Origin: Pseudoxanthomonas sp. F37
GTDB lineage: Bacteria; Pseudomonadota; Gammaproteobacteria; Xanthomonadales; Xanthomonadaceae
Reading direction: 5' to 3'
Length of the DNA stretch: 64,000 nt
Assembly: GCF_022965755.1 (NCBI RefSeq)
Contig: NZ_CP095187.1
Span: forward strand, 186,001 to 250,000
Both the position numbers and the translations under genes were made by a program. The notes under the pieces were generated by a model that saw only the letters and a list, made by a program, of their open reading frames with translations, was not told the DNA's origin and searched no databases. Positions within the stretch are counted from its first letter, which is position 1; every line of letters starts with the position of its first letter. This document shows positions 43,229 through 52,053 of the stretch, one piece after another.

Positions 43229-44563
43229 ATGAGCACCCAGCCCTTCATCGGCGCCCAGGAATACTTCCCCGGCATCGGCCGCATTCCCTTCGAAGGGCGC
43301 GGCTCGGACAACCCGCTGGCGTTCAAGGTCTACGACGCGAACAAGACCATCGGCGGCAAGACCATGCAGGAGCACCTGCGCTTTGCGGTCTGCTACTGGC
43401 ACACGTTCTGCAACGCCGGCCACGATCCCTTCGGCCCGGGCACGCGCCACTTCCCGTGGGAGGCCGGCTCGCCCATGGCCACGGCCGAGGCCAAGGTCGA
43501 TGCCGCCTTCGAGTTCTTCACCAAGCTGGGCGTGCCGTACTGGTGCTTCCACGACATCGACCTGGCCCCCGATGCCGAGGACATCGGCCAGTACGAGAAG
43601 AACCTCAAGCACATGACCGCCCTGGCCAAGGCGCGCCAGGACGCCACCGGCCTCAAGCTGCTGTGGGGCACGGCCAACCTGTTCTCGCATCCGCGCTACA
43701 TGAACGGTGCGGCCACCAACCCGGACTTCGCCGTGGTGGCCCGCGCCGCGGTGCAGGTCAAGGCCGCGCTGGAGGCCACGGTGGAACTGGGCGGTGAGCA
43801 CTACGTGTTCTGGGGCGGGCGCGAAGGCTACGCCTCGCTGGTCAACACCGACATGAAGCGCGAGCTCGCCCACCTGGCCCGCTTCCTGACCGTGGCGCGC
43901 GACTACGGCCGCAGCATCGGGCTGAAGGGCAACTTCCTGATCGAGCCCAAGCCGATGGAGCCGATGAGGCACCAGTACGACTTCGACAGCGCCACCGTGG
44001 CCGGCTTCCTGAAGGAGCACGGGCTGGAGAAGGACTTCAAGCTCAACATCGAGGCCAACCACGCCACGCTCTCGGGCCACACCTTCGAGCACGACCTGCA
44101 GGTGGCCTCCGACCACGGCCTGCTGGGCAGCATCGATGCCAACCGCGGCAATGCGCAGAACGGCTGGGACACCGACCAGTTCCCCACCGACCTGTACGAC
44201 ACGGTGGGGGCGATGCTGGTGGTGCTGCGCCAGGGCGGGCTGGAGGGCGGGCTGAACTTCGATGCCAAGGTGCGCCGCGAGTCCACCGACCTGGAAGACC
44301 TGTTCATCGCCCACATCGGCGGCATGGACGCCTTCGCCCGCGGGCTGGAAGTGGCGCACGCGCTGTTGACCGACTCGCCGTGGGAGCAGTGGCGCAGGCA
44401 GCGCTATGCCAGCTTCGACAGTGGCAAGGGCAAGGACTTCGAGACCGGCGCCCTGGGACTGGCCGAGCTGGCCGCGCTGGCGGCCACCCTGGGTGAGCCC
44501 AGGCAGATCAGCGGCAAGCAGGAGCGCTACGAGAACCTGCTCAACCAGTACCTGTTGCGCTGA
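43229..44563 (+). CDS. xylA: Xylose isomerase
   Basis: 444 residues from ATG 43229, 41 bp after xylB. It interconverts D-xylose and D-xylulose with divalent metals. Class II landmarks are visible: [19 protein letters not shown] near 52, the catalytic His/Asp in WCFHDIDL near 107, [18 protein letters not shown] near 235 with the metal-binding Glu, and [15 protein letters not shown] near 275. Length matches the class II enzymes. Cytoplasmic. Confidence 0.97.
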   Translation: MSTQPFIGAQEYFPGIGRIPFEGRGSDNPLAFKVYDANKTIGGKTMQEHLRFAVCYWHTFCNAGHDPFGPGTRHFPWEAGSPMATAEAKVDAAFEFFTKLGVPYWCFHDIDLAPDAEDIGQYEKNLKHMTALAKARQDATGLKLLWGTANLFSHPRYMNGAATNPDFAVVARAAVQVKAALEATVELGGEHYVFWGGREGYASLVNTDMKRELAHLARFLTVARDYGRSIGLKGNFLIEPKPMEPMRHQYDFDSATVAGFLKEHGLEKDFKLNIEANHATLSGHTFEHDLQVASDHGLLGSIDANRGNAQNGWDTDQFPTDLYDTVGAMLVVLRQGGLEGGLNFDAKVRRESTDLEDLFIAHIGGMDAFARGLEVAHALLTDSPWEQWRRQRYASFDSGKGKDFETGALGLAELAALAATLGEPRQISGKQERYENLLNQYLLR

Positions 44564-44653
44564 CGATCCAGCAGGAACAGGACGGATGCGAAGGTGCCTG
44601 GCGGCGATCCCCGCCGGCACCGCGGCGTTGATGACACACCAGGGGAACCTTCG

Positions 44654-46069
44654 ATGGAACATGCGGCAATGCGCTCCGATGAGAACACGCGCTTCATCAT
44701 CCTCATCAGTCTGGTGGCCACGATCGGGGGTTTCCTGTTCGGCTTCGACAGCGGTGTCATCAACGGCACCGTGGATGGGCTGAAGGCCGCGTTCGGATCC
44801 GATGCGGCCGTGACCGGCTTCAACGTGGCCTCGATGCTGCTGGGTTGTGCGGTAGGCGCATGGTTCGCGGGCACGCTCGCGGACCGCTATGGACGACGCA
44901 CCATGTTGCTGTGGTCGGCGGTGTTCTTCCTGGTCTCGGCCTGGGGCTCGGGCATCGCGACCTCGTCGATCGAGTTCGTGGTGTACCGGGTCATCGGAGG
45001 GTTCGCGGTCGGCGCAGCCAGTGTCATGTCCCCGGCCTACATCAGCGAGGTCTCGCCGGCACGCTATCGGGGCCGGCTGGCCACGGTGCAGCAGATCGCC
45101 ATCATCTCGGGTCTGTTCGCCGCCTTCCTGAGCAACTATGTCCTGGCCAAGTTCGCCAGTTCCTCGCTGGCCCCGCTATGGCTGGGCTTTGAAGCCTGGC
45201 GCTGGATGTTCTGGGTGGAGATCCTGCCCGCCGCGTTGTTCCTCGCTGCGTTGCTGTTCATCCCGGAGAGTCCGCGCTACCTCGCGGCCAAGGGCAGGCA
45301 GGAGCAGGCGCTGAGCGTGTTGACGCGGCTCTACGGCGCTGCGACCGGGGCAAGCAAACTCACCGAGATCCAGGCCTCGCTGGCCGCCGACCATCATGCG
45401 CCGCGGCTGTCGGACCTGATCAGCAAGAGCACCGGCAAGATCCGGCCCATCGTCTGGGTCGGCATCGGCCTGGCCGCCTTCCAGCAACTGGTGGGCATCA
45501 ACGTGGTGTTCTACTACGGCGCGGTGCTCTGGCAGGCGGTGGGCTTCTCCGAGAACGACGCGCTGCTGATCAACGTCATCTCCGGTGCGCTGAGCATCGG
45601 CGCCTGCATCGTGTCGATGTTCCTGGTCGATCGCATCGGCCGCAAGCCGCTGCTGTGGACCGGCTCGGCCGGCATGGCGGTGACGCTGGGGCTGGTGGCC
45701 TGGGCCTTCGCCACCGGCCGCCTGGACGCGGCCGGCACGCTGCAGCTGCCGGGGAACATGGGCGTGCTGGCGCTGGTGGCCGCCAATGCCTACGTGGTGT
45801 TCTTCAACCTGTCCTGGGGCCCGGTGATGTGGGTGATGCTGGGGGAGATGTTCCCCAACCAGATCCGCGGCTCGGGCCTGGCCGTGGCCGGTCTGGCGCA
45901 GTGGGGCGCCAACTTCCTGATCACCTGGACCTTCCCGATGCTGCTCACCGGCATCGGCCTGGCCGGTGCCTACGGCCTGTACACCCTGGCCGCCGCGATC
46001 TCGGTGGTCTTCGTCCTGAAGTACGTGCACGAGACCAAGGGGCGCGAACTGGAGCAGATGCAAGGATGA
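44654..46069 (+). CDS. xylE: Sugar:H+ symporter of the MFS sugar-porter family, probable xylose transporter
   Basis: 471 residues from ATG 44654 (AGGGGAACC upstream). Twelve membrane helices are expected. Sugar-porter signatures include GFLFGFDSGVINGT in helix 1, LADRYGRRTMLLWS after helix 2, ESPRYLAAKGR near the end of the first half, FQQLVGINVVFYYG in helix 7, VDRIGRKPLLW, and the end VHETKGRELEQM. It should import xylose across the inner membrane. It lies 90 bp after xylA, and its stop overlaps the start of the next gene (ATGA). Confidence 0.92.
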   Translation: MEHAAMRSDENTRFIILISLVATIGGFLFGFDSGVINGTVDGLKAAFGSDAAVTGFNVASMLLGCAVGAWFAGTLADRYGRRTMLLWSAVFFLVSAWGSGIATSSIEFVVYRVIGGFAVGAASVMSPAYISEVSPARYRGRLATVQQIAIISGLFAAFLSNYVLAKFASSSLAPLWLGFEAWRWMFWVEILPAALFLAALLFIPESPRYLAAKGRQEQALSVLTRLYGAATGASKLTEIQASLAADHHAPRLSDLISKSTGKIRPIVWVGIGLAAFQQLVGINVVFYYGAVLWQAVGFSENDALLINVISGALSIGACIVSMFLVDRIGRKPLLWTGSAGMAVTLGLVAWAFATGRLDAAGTLQLPGNMGVLALVAANAYVVFFNLSWGPVMWVMLGEMFPNQIRGSGLAVAGLAQWGANFLITWTFPMLLTGIGLAGAYGLYTLAAAISVVFVLKYVHETKGRELEQMQG

Positions 46070-48621
46070 AGACGATCATGTCCACGAACACGCGCGGCGG
46101 TGCGCTCATCGCCGCCCTGGTGCTGGCCCTGGCCGCCTGCCGGGGCGAAGACAAGGCCCTCGCGCCTGCGGCGGGCGAGGCCAACCCCTGGCCGCAGGTG
46201 GCCTGGCCGCTGGCCGAGGATGCCGCACTCGAACAGCGCATCACCGACCTGATGGCCACCATGACGGTGGAGGAGAAGGTCGGCCAGCTGGTCCAGGGCG
46301 ACATCGCCAGCCTCACCCCGGAGGACGTGCGCAAGTACCGGCTCGGTTCGATCCTGGCCGGGGGCAACTCCGATCCCGGTGGCCGCTACGATGCCTCGCC
46401 CGCGCAATGGCTGGCCCTGGCCGATGCCTTCTACGAAGCCTCCATGGACACCTCGCAGGGCGGCAAGGCCATCCCGGTGATCTTCGGCATCGATGCCGTG
46501 CACGGACAGAGCAACATCGTCGGCGCCACCCTGTTCCCCCACAACATCGGCCTGGGCGCCACGCGCAATCCGGAGCTGCTGCGCCGGATCGGCCAGATCA
46601 CCGCGCTGGAGACCCGCGCCACCGGCATGGAGTGGACCTTCGCCCCCACCGTGGCGGTGCCGCAGGACGACCGCTGGGGCCGCACCTACGAGGGGTATTC
46701 CGAGTCGCCCGAGGTGGTGGCCCGCTACGCGGCCGCCATGGTCGAAGGCCTGCAGGGCAAGGTCGGCACGCCCGAGTTCCTGGACGGGCGCCATGTGATC
46801 GCCTCGGTCAAGCACTTCCTGGGCGATGGCGGCACCACCAACGGCAAGGACCAGGGCGATACCAGGATCGGCGAAGCCGAGCTGGTGCGCCTGCACGCCG
46901 CCGGCTACCCGCCGGCGATCGCCGCCGGCGCGCAGACGGCCATGGCCTCCTTCAACAGCGTCAACGGCCAGAAGATGCACGGCCACAAGGCGTACCTGAC
47001 CGATGCGCTGAAGGGCCGCATGAATTTTGGCGGCTTCGTGGTGGGCGACTGGAACGGCCATGGCCAGGTCCAGGGCTGCACCAACACCGACTGCCCGGCC
47101 ACGATCAATGCCGGCCTGGACATGGCCATGGCCTCGGACAGCTGGAAGGGTTTCTACGAAACCACGCTGGCGGCGGTGAAGGCCGGCACGATCAGCCAGG
47201 CGCGCCTGGACGATGCGGTGCGCCGCATCCTGCGGGTGAAGTTCCGCCTGGGCCTGTTTGAGGCGGGCAAGCCCTCGGCGCGTGCGGTGGGCGGGCAGTT
47301 CGCCCTGCTCGGTGCGCCCGAGCACCGCGCGGTGGCGCGCCAGGCGGTGCGCCAGTCGCTGGTGCTGCTGAAGAACGCCGGCGGCGTGCTGCCGCTGCAG
47401 CCCAGGCAGCGCATCCTGGTGGCTGGTGACGGCGCGAACGATGTCGGCAAGCAGGCCGGCGGCTGGACGCTGAACTGGCAGGGCACCGGCACCACGCGCA
47501 AGGACTTCCCCAACGCGGACTCGATCTACGAGGGCATCGCGCAGCAGGCGAAGGCAGCGGGGGGCGAGGCGATCCTGGCCGTCGACGGCACGTACACGCA
47601 GAAGCCGGACGTGGCGGTGGTGGTGTTCGGCGAGAACCCGTACGCCGAGTTCCAGGGCGATCTGCAGACGCTGCTGTACAAGCCCGGCGATGACAGCGAC
47701 CTGCAGCTGATCAAGCGCCTGAAGGCCGACGGCATCCCGGTGGTGGCGGTGTTCCTGAGCGGGCGTCCGCTGTGGGTCAACCGCGAGATCAACGCCGCCG
47801 ATGCCTTCGTGGCGGCCTGGCTGCCCGGCTCCGAAGGCGCCGGCATCGCCGATGTGCTGCTGCGCAAGGCCGATGGCAGCGTGCAGTACGACTTCACCGG
47901 CAAACTCAGCTTCAGCTGGCCGCGCACCGCCACGCAGTACGCCAACAACGTGGGCCAGCCCGGCTACGACCCGCTGTTCCCCTTCGGCCATGGCCTGTCC
48001 TATGCCGACCAGGGCGAGCTGGCCGTGTTGCCGGAAGACTCGGGCGTGACCGGCGATGAGGGTGCGCCGGGCGTGTTCTTCGCCCGCGGCGATACCGGTG
48101 CCGGCATGACGCTGCGCCTGGAAGCCGGCGATGGCCAGGGCGTGAGCGTCACCCAGGTGCCGCACGCGTTGAACGGCGACCTGCTGCGCGTTGCCGGCGT
48201 GGACCACCTGGCGCAGGAGGATGCGCGTCGCTTCACGTGGTCGGGCAAGGGTGAAGCGGTCGTGGCGCTGCAGTCGCACACCGCGCTGGACCTGCAGCGC
48301 GAGAGCAATGGCGACGTGATGCTGCTGACCACGCTGCGCGTGGACGCCGCCCCCAGCGGCGAGGCCTGGCTGTCGGTCGGTTGCGGCACCGGATGCGCCG
48401 CGCGCGTGCCGCTGGCACCGACACTGGCCCAACTGCCGGCCGGCCAATGGACGCGCGTGGGCGTGCCGCTGAAGTGCCTGGCCCAGGCTGGCGCCGATGT
48501 CGCCAGGCTGGACCGTCCGTGGTCCATCGGGACCGCCGGGTCGATGACGATCTCGGTGTCGCGCGTGATGCTGGGTGCGCTGAACGAAGCCGAGGCGACC
48601 GTCGCATGTCCGGATGCGTGA
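46066..48621 (+). CDS. GH3 exo-beta-glycosidase lipoprotein (1,4-beta-glucosidase/xylosidase type)
   Basis: 851 residues from ATG 46066, overlapping the xylE stop. The N-terminus ends in a lipobox (LVLALAAC, Cys near 25), so it is probably a periplasmic or outer-membrane lipoprotein. GH3 landmarks: MTVEEKVGQLVQGD near 65, IPVIFGIDAVHGQSN near 140, VIASVKHFLGDGGTTNG near 245, and the nucleophile Asp in FVVGDWNGHGQVQG near 327. The second domain and a C-terminal galactose-binding-like domain follow, as in the exo-glucosidases of Xanthomonas and Cellvibrio. Sequence alone does not separate glucosidase from xylosidase; the operon favours xylan work. Confidence 0.88.
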   Translation: MKTIMSTNTRGGALIAALVLALAACRGEDKALAPAAGEANPWPQVAWPLAEDAALEQRITDLMATMTVEEKVGQLVQGDIASLTPEDVRKYRLGSILAGGNSDPGGRYDASPAQWLALADAFYEASMDTSQGGKAIPVIFGIDAVHGQSNIVGATLFPHNIGLGATRNPELLRRIGQITALETRATGMEWTFAPTVAVPQDDRWGRTYEGYSESPEVVARYAAAMVEGLQGKVGTPEFLDGRHVIASVKHFLGDGGTTNGKDQGDTRIGEAELVRLHAAGYPPAIAAGAQTAMASFNSVNGQKMHGHKAYLTDALKGRMNFGGFVVGDWNGHGQVQGCTNTDCPATINAGLDMAMASDSWKGFYETTLAAVKAGTISQARLDDAVRRILRVKFRLGLFEAGKPSARAVGGQFALLGAPEHRAVARQAVRQSLVLLKNAGGVLPLQPRQRILVAGDGANDVGKQAGGWTLNWQGTGTTRKDFPNADSIYEGIAQQAKAAGGEAILAVDGTYTQKPDVAVVVFGENPYAEFQGDLQTLLYKPGDDSDLQLIKRLKADGIPVVAVFLSGRPLWVNREINAADAFVAAWLPGSEGAGIADVLLRKADGSVQYDFTGKLSFSWPRTATQYANNVGQPGYDPLFPFGHGLSYADQGELAVLPEDSGVTGDEGAPGVFFARGDTGAGMTLRLEAGDGQGVSVTQVPHALNGDLLRVAGVDHLAQEDARRFTWSGKGEAVVALQSHTALDLQRESNGDVMLLTTLRVDAAPSGEAWLSVGCGTGCAARVPLAPTLAQLPAGQWTRVGVPLKCLAQAGADVARLDRPWSIGTAGSMTISVSRVMLGALNEAEATVACPDA

Positions 48622-48691
48622 GCGGGTCGGCCCGCGCCGGCCGCACGCCACGCCTGCAAGGAGGGGCGGCGGCATGACGTGCCGTGGTGCG

Positions 48692-49756
48692 CTACCGGCG
48701 CCTGGGCGGAGCCGCGACCGAGTCGCGCGCGACCAGCCGGTGGGGGACCACGTGGTCCATCAGCACGCGCGGCCCGTCGGCTTTGCGCCGGATGCTGCGC
48801 AACAGGATGTCGATGGCCGCGTTCGCCATCGAGGCGATCGGTTGGTGGATGGTGGTCAGTTCCGGCCACACCGTGGTGGCGGCCGAGGTGTCGTCGAAGC
48901 CGACCACCGACAGGTCGCGCGGCACGTCCAGGCCGCGGCGATGCGCCACCGAGATCGCTGCCGCGCCCATGTCGTCGTTGCTGGCGAAGATGGCGGTGGG
49001 CGGCTTGCGCTGGGCCAGCAGCTTCTCGGCGGCCTTCAGCCCGGAGCGGTAGGTGTAGTCGCCGGGCTGCACCAGCTCGGGGTCCACGTCCAGCCCGGCT
49101 TCGTGCAAGGCGGTGACGAAGCCGTCGTAGCGCCGCGAACTGGCGCTCAGGTCGCGACGCCCGCGGATGAAGCCGATGCGGGAGTGACCCTGCTGGATCA
49201 GGTGTTCGGCCATCTCCTTCCCGGCGCGGAAGTCGTCGATCCTCACGCACGAGATGTCGTCGCTGAACCGGCCCGATGCGATGGCGACCACCGGAATGCC
49301 GGCCTTGACCAGCTCGGTCACCGCCGCCCGCGATTCGCACAGCGGCGGCGGCAGGATCACCCCGTCCACCCGCTTGCCCAGCGCACGCGCGGCCTTGCGC
49401 TCGGATTCGGCGTCCAGGTCTTCCCAGTAGTCGATGACCAGTTGCACCGCCGTGCGCGAGGCCACGCGCAGCAGGCCCACCAGCAGTTCGCGCAGGTACG
49501 CGCCGCTGGGATTGGTGTAGATCAGGGCGATGCGCGTGTGCTGCGCCGCCGCCAGCGAACTGGCGGCCAGATTGGGCGTGTAGTCGAGTTCGCGGACCGC
49601 GCGCATGACGCGTTCCCGGGTGGCGTCGCGGACCTTGCCCTGGCCGTTGATGACCCGCGATACCGTCATCGGCGACACGCCCGCCAGGGCGGCCACTTCA
49701 TCGATCGTGACGCCGCTGGTCTTGCGGCGGATCGACTTCTTCGGCTTTTCCAACAC
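48692..49756 (-). CDS. Second LacI-family regulator, paralogue of the first
   Basis: 354 residues from GTG 49756, which follows AAGGGAA. The helix-turn-helix VTIDEVAALAGVSPMTVSRVINGQ is nearly the same as in the regulator at 32624-33706. Long identical blocks occur in the sensor (VILPPPLCESRA, KPPTAIFASNDDMGAAAISV, HRRGLDVPRDLSVVGFDDT, TVWPELTTIHQPIAS). The two probably arose by duplication and may bind related ligands and DNA. It is divergent from the GH67 operon across 68 bp, where I see no copy of the xylan box. Convergent with the GH3 lipoprotein gene. Confidence 0.9.
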   Translation of the reverse strand: MLEKPKKSIRRKTSGVTIDEVAALAGVSPMTVSRVINGQGKVRDATRERVMRAVRELDYTPNLAASSLAAAQHTRIALIYTNPSGAYLRELLVGLLRVASRTAVQLVIDYWEDLDAESERKAARALGKRVDGVILPPPLCESRAAVTELVKAGIPVVAIASGRFSDDISCVRIDDFRAGKEMAEHLIQQGHSRIGFIRGRRDLSASSRRYDGFVTALHEAGLDVDPELVQPGDYTYRSGLKAAEKLLAQRKPPTAIFASNDDMGAAAISVAHRRGLDVPRDLSVVGFDDTSAATTVWPELTTIHQPIASMANAAIDILLRSIRRKADGPRVLMDHVVPHRLVARDSVAAPPRRR

Positions 49757-49824
49757 GTATTCCCTTCTTCGACTGTGGCGGCACCGCAACGCGGCCAGCC
49801 GGCCCGGCGCAGGCGCGCGGGGAG

Positions 49825-52053
49825 ATGATGGATCGCGTCCCGCCTGCCTGCCCCCCGGACATCCGGATGTTACCGCCAACCCGCCGCTCCAGCGACCGGC
49901 GGTGGCGCTGGCTGCTGCCCATGACCCTGGCCCTGCTGGGCTGCATGAGCGGGGCGCAAGCGGAGGATGGCCATGCGCTGTGGATGCGCTACGTTCCCGC
50001 TGCCCCGGCGCTGGCGCAGGAGTACCGCACGCGCCTGGGCGAAGTGGTCGCGCCCGACCGGACCGCCACCCAGCGCGCCGCACGCGAGGAACTGATGCGC
50101 GGTCTGTCCGGCTTGCTGGGCCGCACGCCGCCCGTGCGGTCCGCACCCGGGGCAGACCGCGTCCTGGTCATGGGCACGCCGGCCTCATCGCCCTGGATTG
50201 CGCCGCTCCGCCGGGAACTGGAGGCGGTCGGCGACGAAGGTTACCTGCTGCGCGAAACGCGCGTCGGCAACCGCGACCTGGTGCTGGTCGCCGCGCGCCA
50301 GGACATCGGCGTGCTGTACGGCGTGTTCCACCTGCTGCGCCTGCTGCAGACGGGCGCAGCGCTGGAAGGCCTGGAGGTGCGCGAGTCGCCGCGCGTGAAG
50401 CTGCGGGTGCTGAACCACTGGGACAACCTGGACGGCTACGTCGAGCGCGGTTACGCCGGCGGCTCGCTCTGGGACTGGCACACGCTGCCGGACTGGAAGG
50501 ATCCGCGCTACACCGACTATGCCCGCGCCAACGCCTCGCTCGGCATCAACGGCACCGTCCTCAACAACGTCAACGCGGATGCATTGAGCCTGTCGCCGGA
50601 CTACCTGCGCAAGGCGGCGGCGTTGGCGGACGTGTTCCGCCCCTACGGCATCCGGGTCTACCTGAGCGCGCGCTTCAGCGCGCCGATCGAACTCGGGGGG
50701 CTGGATACCGCCGATCCGCTCGACGCGGACGTGCGACGCTGGTGGCGCGACAAGGCGGACGAGATCTACGCGGTGATTCCGGATTTCGGCGGCTTCCTGG
50801 TCAAGGCCAATTCGGAAGGCCAACCCGGTCCGCAGGACTACGGACGTTCGCACGCCGACGGCGCCAACCTGCTGGCCGACGCGCTGGCGCCGCACGGCGG
50901 CGTGGTGATGTGGCGCGCCTTCGTCTACGCCCACGACGTGCCGGAGGACCGCGCCAGGCAGGCCTACAACGAGTTCATTAGCCTGGACGGCGCGTTCCGC
51001 CGCAACGTGCTGCTGCAGGTGAAGAACGGGCCGATCGATTTCCAGCCGCGCGAGCCGTTCCACCCCCTGTTCGGGGCCATGCCGCGCACGCCGCTGATGA
51101 TGGAGTTCCAGATCACCAAGGAATACCTGGGCTTCGCGACGCACCTGGTCTACCTGGGGCCGCTGTACGAGGAAGTGCTGCGCGCCGACACGCGGGCGCG
51201 CGGCGCCGGCTCCACCGTGGCGCGGGTGGTCGACGGCACGCTCGACGGCCATACGCTGACCGGCATCGCCGGCGTGGCCAACATCGGCGATGACCGCACC
51301 TGGAGCGGTTCGCACTTCGACCAGGCCAACTGGTACGCCTTCGGCCGCCTGGCATGGAATCCGCAGCAGTCCGCACGCGACATCGCCACCGACTGGGCGG
51401 CGATGACCTTTTCGCGAGCCGAGCACGTCGTGGACCCGGTGGTCGACATGATGATGGCCTCGCGCGAGGCGGCCGTGGACTACATGACGCCGCTGGGGCT
51501 GCACCACGTGATGGCGCGCGGCCATCACTACGGGCCGGGTCCATGGGTCGATGGTGGGCCGCGCGCGGACTGGACGTCGGTGTATTACCACCGCGCGGAT
51601 CGCGATGGCATCGGTTTCGACCGCACCGCGCGGGGCAGCGATGCCGTTTCGCAGTACGCGCCGGATGTCGCCCGGGAATTCGGCGATGTGGCGCGCGTGC
51701 CCGAATCGCTGCTGCTGTGGTTCCACCATGTGCCGTGGGACCATCGCATGGCGTCCGGGCGCCCGTTGTGGGACGAACTGGTCCACCGCTACACGCGCGG
51801 CGTGCGCCAGGTGGAAAAGATGCAGGCCACGTGGGACCGCCTGCGGGGCGAGGTGGACGACGCCCGCCACCGCCATGTCGCCGCCTTCCTGCGCATCCAG
51901 CGGAACGAGGCGCAGTGGTGGCGCGACGCCAGCGTGGCCTATTTCCAGTCGATCAACGGGCGCGAACTGCCGGCCGGTGAAGTTCCGCCACCGCATCCGC
52001 TGGCGTACTACCAGGCGCTGCAGTTCCCGTTCGCGCCGGGAGACGGCCGATGA
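49825..52053 (+). CDS. GH67 alpha-glucuronidase
   Basis: 742 residues if ATG 49825 is used (ATG 49867 is an alternative); either retains a signal peptide (RWRWLLPMTLALLGCMSGAQA). It removes (4-O-methyl)glucuronic acid from the non-reducing end of xylo-oligosaccharides. The GH67 acid Glu331 is in KANSEGQPGP, and the base pair Asp405 (GPIDFQPRE) and Glu433 (TKEYLGF) keep the 28-residue spacing of characterised enzymes. LRVLNHWDNLDGYVERGYAG near 192 is a family signature. Probably periplasmic. First gene of an operon; its stop overlaps the next start. Confidence 0.95.
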   Translation: MMDRVPPACPPDIRMLPPTRRSSDRRWRWLLPMTLALLGCMSGAQAEDGHALWMRYVPAAPALAQEYRTRLGEVVAPDRTATQRAAREELMRGLSGLLGRTPPVRSAPGADRVLVMGTPASSPWIAPLRRELEAVGDEGYLLRETRVGNRDLVLVAARQDIGVLYGVFHLLRLLQTGAALEGLEVRESPRVKLRVLNHWDNLDGYVERGYAGGSLWDWHTLPDWKDPRYTDYARANASLGINGTVLNNVNADALSLSPDYLRKAAALADVFRPYGIRVYLSARFSAPIELGGLDTADPLDADVRRWWRDKADEIYAVIPDFGGFLVKANSEGQPGPQDYGRSHADGANLLADALAPHGGVVMWRAFVYAHDVPEDRARQAYNEFISLDGAFRRNVLLQVKNGPIDFQPREPFHPLFGAMPRTPLMMEFQITKEYLGFATHLVYLGPLYEEVLRADTRARGAGSTVARVVDGTLDGHTLTGIAGVANIGDDRTWSGSHFDQANWYAFGRLAWNPQQSARDIATDWAAMTFSRAEHVVDPVVDMMMASREAAVDYMTPLGLHHVMARGHHYGPGPWVDGGPRADWTSVYYHRADRDGIGFDRTARGSDAVSQYAPDVAREFGDVARVPESLLLWFHHVPWDHRMASGRPLWDELVHRYTRGVRQVEKMQATWDRLRGEVDDARHRHVAAFLRIQRNEAQWWRDASVAYFQSINGRELPAGEVPPPHPLAYYQALQFPFAPGDGR

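Noticed and set aside
48622..48635. GCGGG TCGG CCCGC hairpin after the GH3 lipoprotein gene
   Set aside because: Only a 5-bp stem without a T-run in GC-rich DNA; too weak to call.
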